64,000 bases of DNA from DASQPA01 sp963757335. Its GTDB lineage: Bacteria > Acidobacteriota > Thermoanaerobaculia > Multivoradales > UBA5704. Below the pieces are notes generated by a model. That model was not told the origin of the DNA and did no database searches. It worked only from the letters and a program-made list of their open reading frames with translations. The stretch is taken from NCBI GenBank assembly GCA_963757335.1, contig CAVWRJ010000011.1, positions 235,179 through 299,178 on the forward strand. The letters run 5' to 3'. Shown one piece after another: positions 33,599 through 43,900 of the stretch; the first letter of the stretch is position 1, and each line of letters begins with the position of its first letter. The translations under genes and the position numbers were made by a program.

Positions 33599-34879
33599 TC
33601 AAGACGGGCCCGTCACCGCGGGCCGTCCCTCCGTCCGGCGGAAGGTCACCCCGTGCGCTTCCGGCCCGCAGAAGATGACGATCGCCCCGCCGAGCATGGC
33701 CGCCGCGGCGAGGAGCCCCATGGCTTGGGCGTAGGTGAAGCGCTCGCCCAGGAGCGACTCGAAAAAGGTGATGCTCGAGGCGCAGAGCACGCCCAGCTGG
33801 TAGGCGAAGCCGGGGAAGAAGCCGCGGAGAGCTCCGGGCGAGAGCTCGTTCATGTGCGCCGGCACGACGCCCCAGGCGCCCTGGACGAAGAACTGCATGA
33901 GGAAGACCCCGAGGACGATCCAGGCGGTGCCCGGCGCCGCGATCCAGAGCGGCACGACGGCGAGCGCCAAGAGTGCCGCGGTGATCATCGCCCGCCGCCG
34001 GCCGGCGCGGTCGGAGTAGTAGCCGAAGACCAGCCCCCCCAGAATGGCGCCCACCATCGAGAGCATCGTGATATTGGCGATCTCTGCCGGTGCCAATCCC
34101 CGCTGCCGGGCGAGGAACGTCGGGTACATGTCCTGGGTGCCGTGCGAGAGGAAGTTCATGAAGGCGAGGAGGAGCACGAGGTAGAGGAAGCGCGGCCAGT
34201 GCGTAAAGAGCGAGCGCCGGTAGGTGGTCCAGTCGGTGCGGTGCTCCCGCCAGGCCTCCGGTTCCTTCACCTTGGCGCGAATGAAGAGGGTGAGGAGCGC
34301 CGGCAGGCCGCCGAGAAAGAAGAGGACCCGCCAGGCGGAGTCGGGATGGCTCACGTGGAGCGGCACGTAGACGGCGCGAAAGGCCAGGGCGGCGAGGAGG
34401 TTCCCCATCGCGTAGCCTTCCTGGAGGAGCCCCGAGAACACCCCGCGCCACTTGGCCGGAACCGATTCGAGCGCCAGCGAGGCGCCCACTCCCCACTCGC
34501 CGCCCATGGCGACCCCGAACAGCATGCGCAGAGCAAGGAAGCTCCCATAGCTCGGAGCGAGGCCGGAGAGGACGGAGATCACGGCGTAGAAGAGGACGTT
34601 CAACATCAGCGGCAGGCGCCGCCCCATGCGGTCCGCCATGATCCCGAAGAGGAGCGCTCCCAACGGCCGCATGGCGAGGGCGAGCGTGATGGTGAGGGCG
34701 ATGTTCGGCCGGGTGGTGCCGAAGGAGCGGGCGACGTCGTCGAGGACCAGGGTGAGGACGAAGAAGTCGAAAGCGTCGAGGGTCCAGCCGAGAAAGCCGG
34801 CGAGCACGGCGTTTCGCTGGTTGGCGCGCTCCGCCGGGGTCAACGCGACGGTCGGGGCGGTCGGGGCGGTCGAGGTCAT
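33599..34879 (-). CDS. MFS transporter (metabolite:H+ symporter type)
   Basis: The 426-aa protein has about twelve membrane helices. It begins with a Pro/Thr/Ala tail made of a 9-bp repeat, then FLGWTLDAFDFFVLTLVLDD, the family motif FGIMADRMGRRLPLMLN after TM2 and FGYYSDRAGRRRAMI in the second half. This resembles the SHS/sialate-lactate transporter group. It lies 30 bases after the NRPS stop on the same strand and may export or import something linked to the lipopeptide. Substrate unknown. Confidence 0.82.
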   Translation of the reverse strand: MTSTAPTAPTVALTPAERANQRNAVLAGFLGWTLDAFDFFVLTLVLDDVARSFGTTRPNIALTITLALAMRPLGALLFGIMADRMGRRLPLMLNVLFYAVISVLSGLAPSYGSFLALRMLFGVAMGGEWGVGASLALESVPAKWRGVFSGLLQEGYAMGNLLAALAFRAVYVPLHVSHPDSAWRVLFFLGGLPALLTLFIRAKVKEPEAWREHRTDWTTYRRSLFTHWPRFLYLVLLLAFMNFLSHGTQDMYPTFLARQRGLAPAEIANITMLSMVGAILGGLVFGYYSDRAGRRRAMITAALLALAVVPLWIAAPGTAWIVLGVFLMQFFVQGAWGVVPAHMNELSPGALRGFFPGFAYQLGVLCASSITFFESLLGERFTYAQAMGLLAAAAMLGGAIVIFCGPEAHGVTFRRTEGRPAVTGPS

Positions 34880-34909
34880 GGGGCTCCCGGGGAAAGTCGG
34901 CAGAGCATT

Positions 34910-37900
34910 CTAGCCGTCCGCGGCGGCGCGCGAGCCCAGTCGGCGGAGCGCCCGGGCGATCTTCTCGCTCTGGCCCGGCTTGGCCTCGGCGGTGAGGATG
35001 GCGGCGGCGAGAGTCTCGACCGTGGGGGCCTCGAAGAGCCGGCGCAGCGGCAACTCTACCTGGAAGGTGGCCCGCACCCGCGAGATCAGCTGCGTCGCTA
35101 AGAGCGAATGGCCGCCGAGGAGGAAGAAGTCGTCGGTGACTCCCACCTTCTCGCGCCCGAGGACCTGCTGCCAGAGCCCCGCCAGCACCTCTTCGAGCGC
35201 CGTCCGCGGCGCCACGTACTCCCCAGCGCCCACCCACTCGGGCGCCGGGAGCGCGCCGCGGTCGACCTTGCCGTGGACCGAGAGAGGGAGGGCCGAGAGG
35301 ACGACGAAGGCCGCCGGGACGAGGTAGGCCGGGAGCCTCTCCGCCGCGTAGGCGCGAAGCTCGGTGGGGAGACCGCCGGGGAGACCGGCGACCTCCTGAA
35401 GCGGCACCACATAGGCCACCAGCCGCCGGTCGCCCGGCCGCTCCTCGCGCACCGTCACGACCACCTCCTGGACCGCGGGGTGCCGGCCGAGCACCGTCTC
35501 GATCTCCCCCGGCTCGACGCGGAAGCCCCGTATCTTCACCTGGGCGTCGAGACGGCCGAGGAATTCGATCCGGCCCGCCGTCGAGAAGCGCGCCAGGTCC
35601 CCCGTCCGGTAGAGCCGCGAGCCCCCCTCGCCGAACGGGTTGGGGACGAACCGCTCCGCCGTCAGGTCGGGACGGTCGAGGTAGCCGCGGGCGAGACCGT
35701 CGCCGCCGATCGCGAGCTCGCCCACCACCCCGATCGGCACCGGCCCCAGCGCCCGGTCCACCAGGAGGATCTCGCTGTTGGCGATCGGCCGGCCGAGCGG
35801 CACCGACCGCTCGAGGTCCTCGCGGCTCCGCACCGGGAAGGTGCTGGCGAAGGTGGTGCTCTCGGTCGGCCCATAGCCGTTGACGAGGGTGGTGGCGGGC
35901 AGCTCGGCCAGGACCCGCCGGGCGTGGGACACCGAGAGGACGTCGCCCCCGGCGAGCAGCTGGCGTACCGGCCGGAGGCCCGCCAGGTTCAAGTCGACCA
36001 TCGGATGGAAGAGGCCCGCGGTCAGCCAGAGCGTCGTCACCTCGTGCCGGGCGAGGAGCGCGCCGAGATCGGCCAGCGAGATCTCATGGGGGGGAGCGAG
36101 GACCAGCCGGCCGCCGTGGAGGAGCGCCCCCCAGATCTCGAACGTCGAGACGTCGAAAGAGAGGGGCGAAAGCTGCAGGAAGACTTCGCCGGGGCCGAAA
36201 TGGACGTAGTCGGTCCCGCGGACCAGCCGCACCACCCCGCGATGCGGCACCACCACTCCCTTGGGCAGTCCGGTCGAGCCCGAGGTGTAGAGGACGTAGC
36301 ACGGGCTGTCCGCCGTCGCGCCGCTCTCCGGCGCCGCCACGGTAGCGGGTTCGAAATCGCGGTCTCGGGGTCCAGGCAATAGATTCTCGGGCCCGGCTCT
36401 CCCGGCTCCATTGGCTCCTGCGGGCGGGCTCCTTTGGGCGCTTCGCGCAGCCAGTCGCCCGTCCTCGGAATCCAACGGAGCCGGGAGAGCCAGCGCTCGG
36501 CGGTCACCAGCACCGCGGCTCCCGAGGCGAGGAGCGCCAGGCGTTCGCGCGGGTAGGAGGGATCGAGGGGGACGTAGGCGCCCCCCGCGCCGAGGATGCC
36601 GAGGGCCGCCACCAGCCAGTCGAGCGAGCGTTCGAGGCAGAGCCCGACGCGGACTTCCGGCCCCACCCCGAAGGCGGCGAGCCGGTGGGCGAGCCGGTGG
36701 GCGCGCCGGCCGAGCTCGCCGTAGGAGAGCGCCCTGGCACCGTCGTCGACCGCCACCGAGTCGGGCGTCGCCGCCGCCTGGGCGGCGAAGAGCGTGTGGA
36801 GGGGGCTCTCCCGGGGGTACTCCGAGCGCTCGCCGCTCCACTCTCCGACGAGCTGCTGCCGTTCGGCGGCGTCGAGGAGCGGCAGCTCGGAGAGCCGCGC
36901 GGTGGAGCTCTCGGCGGCGCCGTCCAGGAGGATCGCGAAATGGCGGGAGAGGCGCTCGATCGTCGGCGCATCGAAGAGGTCCCGGTCGTACTCCCAGAGC
37001 CCGAGGATTCCGGACGGATCTTCGGCGAGAGTGAGCAGGAGGTCGAATTTCGCCGTCTCGGCGGTCATCGGGATCGGCTCCAGGGTGAGACCGGGGAGCG
37101 CAAGGGTGCCGCTGTCCAGGTTCTGGAGGACCAGCATGACCTGGAAGAGCGGCGTGCGGCCGGGATCGCGCTCCGGCGCGAGCTCTTCGACGACCCGCTC
37201 GAACGGCAGGTCCTGGTGCGCGTAGGCCGCGAGGGCGGTCCGCCTTACCGCCGCCAGGAGGTCGCTCCAGGCGGGGTCTCCCGGACAGCGCATGCGGAGC
37301 ACCAGGGTGTTGACGAAAAAGCCGATGAGCCCCTCGATCTCGGCCCGGCTCCGGTTGGCGACCGGCGTGCCCAGCGCGAAGTCGTCCTGCCCCGTCATCC
37401 GGCAGAGGAGGGCCGCGAGGCCGGAGAGGAGGGTCATGAAGAGGGTGCCCGAGGTCCGGCGGGAAAGCCGCACGAGCGCACCGCTCGACTCGGGGGAAAG
37501 ATGGAGCCGGCAGCGCCCGCCGCGGCCCCGCCGGACGGCCGGCCGCGGGCGGTCGGTCGGCAGCTCGAGGGATGGCAGGCCGGCGAGCGCCTCTCGCCAG
37601 TAGGCGAGCTCCGCTTCGAGGACCGCACCGGTCAGATGGCCGCGCTGCCAGACCGCGAAGTCCTGATACTGGAACGGCAGCTCGCGAAGCGGGGAGGGCC
37701 GCCCTTCGAGGTAGCTGCCGTAGAGGGCGCAGAGCTCGCCCACCAACACCCCCGTCGACCAGCCGTCGGAGACGATGTGGTGGAGGAAGAAAAGGAGCGC
37801 GTGCTCGCCCTCCCCCAGCCGGACGAGGGTGGCCCGGAAGACAGGTCCGGAGAGCAGGTCGAAAGCGCGGCGAACCTCCCCTTGAACCAGCTGCCGAAGC

Positions 37901-40900
37901 TCTCCCCCACGCTCCTCCTCAGGTAGGGCGGAGAGATCGACCCGCGGCAGGATCAGGACGGCGGCCGGCGAGATCACCTGCACCGGCCTGCCGTCGACCG
38001 CCCGGAAGGTCGTCCGCAGAACGGCATGGCGGCGCACGATCTCGCTCAAAGTCGAAGCTAAGGCCGGCAGGTCGAGCTGCCCGGCGAGGCGCAGCGCCGA
38101 CCCGAGGTTGTAGGCCGCGCTCCCGGGTTCGAGCTGATCGAGGAACCAGAGCCTTTCCTGGGCGAACGAGAGGGGCAGCTCGGTCTCCGGCCGCGCCAGG
38201 GCGAGGATCGGCGCCGCCCGGACCCGCTGGGCCGGACCGGCGGCCAGGGCCGCTTCGATCGCCTCGGCGAGGCCACCGAGAGTGGGGGTCTCGAAGAGCC
38301 GCTTGACGGCGATCTCGACTTCGAAAACCTGGCGCACCCGGGCCAACACCTGGGTCGCGAGGAGCGAGTGGCCGCCCAGGTCGAAGAAATTGTCCGCCGC
38401 AGAGATCCCTTCCGCCCCCAGGACCTCCGACCAGATGCCGGCCAGGAGGACCTCGACCGGGCTCCGCGGCGGCTCTCCTGCTCCTACAGCGTTCCCACCA
38501 GCGCTCCTCCCGGCAGGCGCTCCGCCGCCGGCTCGATCTGGGCGAGCGACCGGCGGTCGAGCTTGCCGCTCGGGGTCAGCGGCAGCTCGGCGAGCGCGAC
38601 GAAGGCCGACGGCACCATGTAGTCCGGCAGCCGCTCGGCGAGGAAGGCGCGGAGCTCTCCCCCGCTCACCCCGTCGGCCACCACGTAGGCCACCAGCCGG
38701 ACCCCGGCCGCCCCCTTGCCCCGGCTGGCGAGGACCGCCGCCGCGCGGACGCCGGGATAGGCGGCGAGGACCGCCTCGACCTCGCCGGGCTCCACCCGGA
38801 AGCCGCGCACCTTGACCTGCTGGTCGACACGGCCTAGGTAGTCGAGAATGCCGGTCGTCCGCCAGCGCGCGAGGTCGCCCGTCCTGTAGAGCCGCGCCCC
38901 GGCCTCGCCGCCCCAGGGATCGGGCAGGAAGCGCTCCGCCGTCAGGTCCGGCCGGCCCAGGTAGCCGCGGGCCAGGCCCGCGCCGCCGACATAGAGCTCG
39001 CCCAAAACCCCCGGCGGCACCGGCTCTCCCGGCAGGGGCGACAGCCGGTCGAGGAGGAGGACGCGGTGGTTGGGGATCGGCCGGCCGATGGGCGGCAGGT
39101 CCGGCCAGCCGGCGGCGGGAGCGGAGAGGGTGAACGCGGTCACCGCGTGCGCCTCGGACGGCCCGTAGTGGTTTTCGAGCCGGCTCCCCGGGAGCCGGGC
39201 GAAGAGCTGCCGCACCGGGCCGGTCACCTGGAGCTGCTCGCCCGCCGCCATCACCTCTTTGAGCGGCGGCAGCGCGGTGTTTTCCGCCGTCTCCGCCGTC
39301 TCCGCCGTCCCCGCCGCCGCTTCCGCCAGCCCCTGCAGGACCACGAAGGGGAGGAACAGCCGCTCGATCCGTTCGCTTGCGAGGAAGCGGAAGAGGGCGA
39401 AGGCGTCCCGGCGCACCTCGTCGGCGAGGAGGACCAGGCAGCCGCCCGAGCCCCAGGCGGTGAACATCTCCTGGAACGAGACGTCGAAAGCGAGCGAGGC
39501 GAACTGGAGCGTCCGCAGCCCGGGAGCCGCCGCCCGGAGCTGCCAGGCCACCATGTTGGCGAGCGGCCGGTGCGGCATCGCCACCCCCTTCGGCCGCCCC
39601 GTCGAGCCCGAGGTGTAGAGGATGTAGGCCAGGTTGTCCAGGTGGGCCGGGCAGGCGGGCCGCGCGGCGTCCTCCCCCGCGATGCCGGCGATACCGGCGA
39701 TACCGGCGACATTCGCGGCCAACCGATCGAGGAGCACCAGCGGGGTGCCCGCCCTAAGGAGCGACGGCGGCAGCCGGTCGAGGAGGGGGGTCGCGGTCAC
39801 CAGCGCCGCGAGACCCGCGTCGCCGGCCATCCCCTCCAGGCGTTCGGCCGGATAGGTCGGGTCGAGCGCCACATAGGCGCCGCCCGCCTTGAGGACCGCG
39901 AGGACCGCCACTGGGAGCGCCAGCGACCGTTCGAGGCAGATCCCCACCGCCGACTCGGCCCCCACTCCCAGGGCCTGAAGGTGGCGCGCCAGGCGGTTGG
40001 CCCGCCGCTCGACCTCGGCGTAGGGCAGCACCTCGCCGTCCATCTCGACCGCCGGCGCCCCCGGCTGCCGCTCCGCCTGGGCCTCGAAGATCGCCTGTAC
40101 CCGGGTCGGGAGAACCGCCATCCCGGTGTCGTTCCACTGCCGGAACACCTGCTCCCGCTCGGCGGTCGAGAGGAGCGGCAGGGCCGCGAGCCGCAAGCCA
40201 GGGTCGGCCGCCGCTCCCGCCAGGAGGTTCCCGAGGTGGGCCAGGAGGCGGAGGGCGGTCGTCGTCTCGAAAAGCTCCCGGCGGTATTCCAGCGCGAGCC
40301 GCAGCTCCCCGTCCCCTGGGGTCGCCTGGAGGAGGAGGTCGAACCGCGCCACCGAGGAGTGGATCGGCAGCGAGCGCAGAGTGAGCCCGGGGAGCCGCAG
40401 ATCGCCGAGCACCCCCTCCTGGAAAACGAACATCACCTGGAAGAGGGGAGAGTGGGCCAGGCTGCGTTCCGGGGCCATCTCTTCGACCAGCCGCTCGAAA
40501 GGGAGATCCTGGTGGGCGTGGGCGGCGAGCGTCGACTCCCGGACCTGGACCAGCAGGTCGGCGAAGAGCGGGTTACCGGAGAGGTCGGTCCGCAGCACCA
40601 GGGTGTTGACGAAGAAGCCGATCAGCCCCTCGGTTTCGAGCCGAGTGCGGTTGGCGATCGGCGAGCCCACCGCCACGTCGTCCTGCCCCGCGTAGCGCGA
40701 GAGGAGAGCGGCGAAGCCGGCGGCGAGGAGCATGAACGGCGTCACCCCGTGCGCCCGGCCGAGCTGGCCTAGGGCGGCGGCGAGCTCCGGCGGTAGAGCC
40801 GCCCCGACCACCCCGCCGGCCGCGCTGGGGAGGGCCGGCCGCGGCCGGTCGACCGGCAGCTCCAGAATCGGGACGCCGGAGAGCGTCCGGCGCCACCAGG

Positions 40901-43900
40901 CGAGCTCTCCGGCGAGGATCTCGCCGGACAGCCACCCGCGCTGCCAGAGGGCGTAATCCGCATACTGCACCGGCAGCTCCGGCAGGGGGGGCGGCTGCCC
41001 GGCCGCGAAGGCCGGGTAGAGCGCCCCCAGCTCGCGGACGAGGACGCCCATCGACCAGCCGTCGGAAACGATGTGATGCAGGGTAAAGAGGACGACCTGC
41101 TCCTCCTCGGCGAGCCGGAGCAGGGCGACCCGGAGGAGCGGGCCCCGGCCGAGGTCGAAGGGACGGCGGGCCTCGGCCCGGGCCAGGCGCTCCACCTCCG
41201 GCGAGCGACGAGCGGCCGGGAGGTCTGCGAGGTCGATCGCCGGCAGGGCGAGGGGCGCGGAGCGGGCGACGACCTGCCGCAGTTGCCCTGAAACCGTGCC
41301 GAAGGTCGTCCGCAACGACTCGTGACGGCGGACGATCTCGGCCAGGCTCGCCGCCAGGGCCGGGAGATCGAGCCGGCCGGAAAAGCGGATCGCCGCCGGC
41401 ATGACGTAGGCGGGGCTCCCCGGTTCGAGCTGATCGAGGAACCACAGCCGCTCCTGGGCGAAGGAGAGCGGCAGCGCGGCCGTCCCCCGCGGCACCGGCC
41501 GGACCGGCGGGACGGCCGGCAGCTCTCCCCGCGACCGCGCCGCTTCGACCAGGAGAGCGAAGCCGGCGAGGGTCGGCGCCTCGAAGATCCGGCGCAGGGG
41601 AAGCTCGACTCCCAACGCCTCGCGCACCCGGGACACCAGCTGGGTGGCGAGGAGCGAGTGACCCCCGAGATCGAAGAAGCTGTCCCTCCGACTCACCCGC
41701 CGCACCCCGAGGAGGCCCGACCAGATCTCCGCCAGCAGCTCTTCGAACGGGCCGCGCGGTCCCTCGTGGTCCCCCTCCGGCCCCTCCGGCCGGACCGTCT
41801 CCGGCTCGGGCAGGGCCTGGCGGTCCACCTTGCCAGAAGGGGTGAGCGGGAGCGCGGCGAGCGGCACAAAGGAGGTGGGCACCATGTAGCCGGGGAGCCT
41901 GGTGCGGAGAAACGCCTGGACCTCCGCCGCGACTTCCTGCTGCGACCGTGCCGCTCCCGGCCGCGGCACCAGCCAGGCGACCAGACGCCGGCTGCCGGTC
42001 GCGGGATCGGCGCGATCGACCACCACCGCCTCCTGCAAGGCCGGATGTTCGAGGAGGGCTGCTTCGATCTCTCCCAGCTCCACCCGGAAACCACGGACCT
42101 TGACCTGGCCGTCGATCCGGCCCAGGAACTCGATCGCCCCATCGGTCCGCTGGCGGGCGAAGTCCCCGGACCGATAGAGGCGCGCCCCCGGCCGGCCAGA
42201 GCCGGCGAAGGGGTGGGGCACGAACCGCTCTGCGGTCAGCTCCGGCCGGCCGAGATAGCCACGCGCCAGGCAGACCCCGCCGATGCACAGCTCCCCGGTC
42301 GCGCCGAGGGGCACCGGCTCGAAAGCGGGGTCGAGGAGCAAAATCTCCGCTACCGGGAGCGGTCGGCCGATCGGCAACCGTGCCACCGTCTCGCCCGGCC
42401 GGCAATGCCAGACAGTCACCGAGATCGTCGCCTCCGTGGGGCCATAGCGGTTCTCGAGCTCGGCGTGCATCCGGGAATGGAAGCGGGCCGGCAGATCGGG
42501 GGGCACCGTCTCGCCCCCGGTCGTCACCGCGCGGAGAGCGCCTAAGGCGGGGAGGGTCTCCTGCTCGAGGAGGAGAGAGAGGAGGGCGGGCGGGAAGGAG
42601 AGACGGGTCACCCCGTGCTCGGCGGCGAGAGCGAGGAGGTAGGCCGGGTCCCCCTCCCCGCCGGGCCGGGGCAGCACGAGCAGTCCGCCGGTCAAGAGAG
42701 GAGCGAAGATCTCGAACACCGACACGTCGAAGGAGAGGGTCGTCTTCTGGATCATCCGCTCGCCCGGACCCAGATCTTCGGCGCGGGAAAAGAGCATCCG
42801 CGCCGTGATGGCCCGGTGCGGGATGACGACCCCCTTGGGTTTGCCGGTCGATCCAGAGGTGTAGATCACGTAGGCGGGATGGTCCGGCGATATTGGAGAT
42901 ATTGGCGATATCGCCGCCGTGGGGACCCCGTCCTCCGCGGTACCGTCCTCCGCCAGCCACAGCCGCGGGACCCCGCCGTCGGGCAGAAGCCCAGCGGTCG
43001 TTTCGGCGATCAGGAGGGCACCGACGTCGGCGTCCTCGATCAGGAAGGCCAGACGCTCCGCTGGCAGCCCCGGATCGAGGGCCAGATAGGCACCGCCAGC
43101 CTTCAAGATCCCCAGCACGCCGGCGATCAGGGCGAACGATCGCGGCAGGCAGAGCCCCACGATGCTCTCCGGCCCCACCCCGAGGGCACGGAGGCGGGCC
43201 GCCAGACGAGCGGAGCGCGAGTCGAGCTCGCCGTAGGTCATCCACCTTCCAGCGCACCAGACCGCCGGCTCCTCCGGGCAGCTCGCCGCCTGCTCGGCGA
43301 AGAGCTCGTGCAGGAGCTCGCTCCCCGGGTACTCGCGCTCCCTGCCGCTCCACTCGGAGAGCAGCTGGTGGCGCTCGCAGGCGGCGAGGAGCGGCAGCTC
43401 CTCGACGGCCCTGCCGGGTTCGGCGAGCGCCGCGGCGAGGAGGTGCCGGAAATGACCGGCGAGGCGCTCGGCGGTGGTCGGGTCGAAGAGGTCCCGGTTG
43501 TAGGCGAGCCCGCCGGAGAGGCCCGCCGCGGACTCGGCGAAGGAGAGGGTGAGATCGAACTTGGCGATCCCCACCTCGACCTCGAACGGCGCGATGTCGA
43601 GGCCCGGCAGACGGAGGGTCGAAAGCGGCGCGTTCTGCAGCACGAACATTACCTGGAAGAGCGGCGCATAGGCGAGATCCCGCCCCGGCTGCAGCTCCTC
43701 GACCAGGCGCTCGAAGGGCAGATCCTGATGGGCATAGGCGTCGAGGGTCGTCTCGCGCACCTCGCTCAGGATGTCGACGAAGGCCGGCCCGGCGGCGGCC
43801 GACCCGCCGGATCGATCCAGCCGGAGAGCCAGGGTGTTGACGAAGAAACCGATCAGCCCCTCGACCTCGGAGCGGCCGCGCCCGGCGATCGGCGAGCCCA

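Noticed and set aside
33653..35101. Long plus-strand open frames opposite the MFS and NRPS genes
   Set aside because: High GC leaves long antisense frames open; their translations are low-complexity Arg/Gly/Glu-rich and the minus-strand genes have clear domains.
36345..36375. tRNA T-arm-like GGGTTCGAAATC
   Set aside because: No acceptor stem, anticodon or D arm; it lies within the NRPS coding sequence.
38484..38500. End of one NRPS gene and start of a second
   Set aside because: The PCP that belongs to module 5 continues directly in the next frame (PPRSPVEVLLAGIW), so a frameshift in one gene is the simpler reading.
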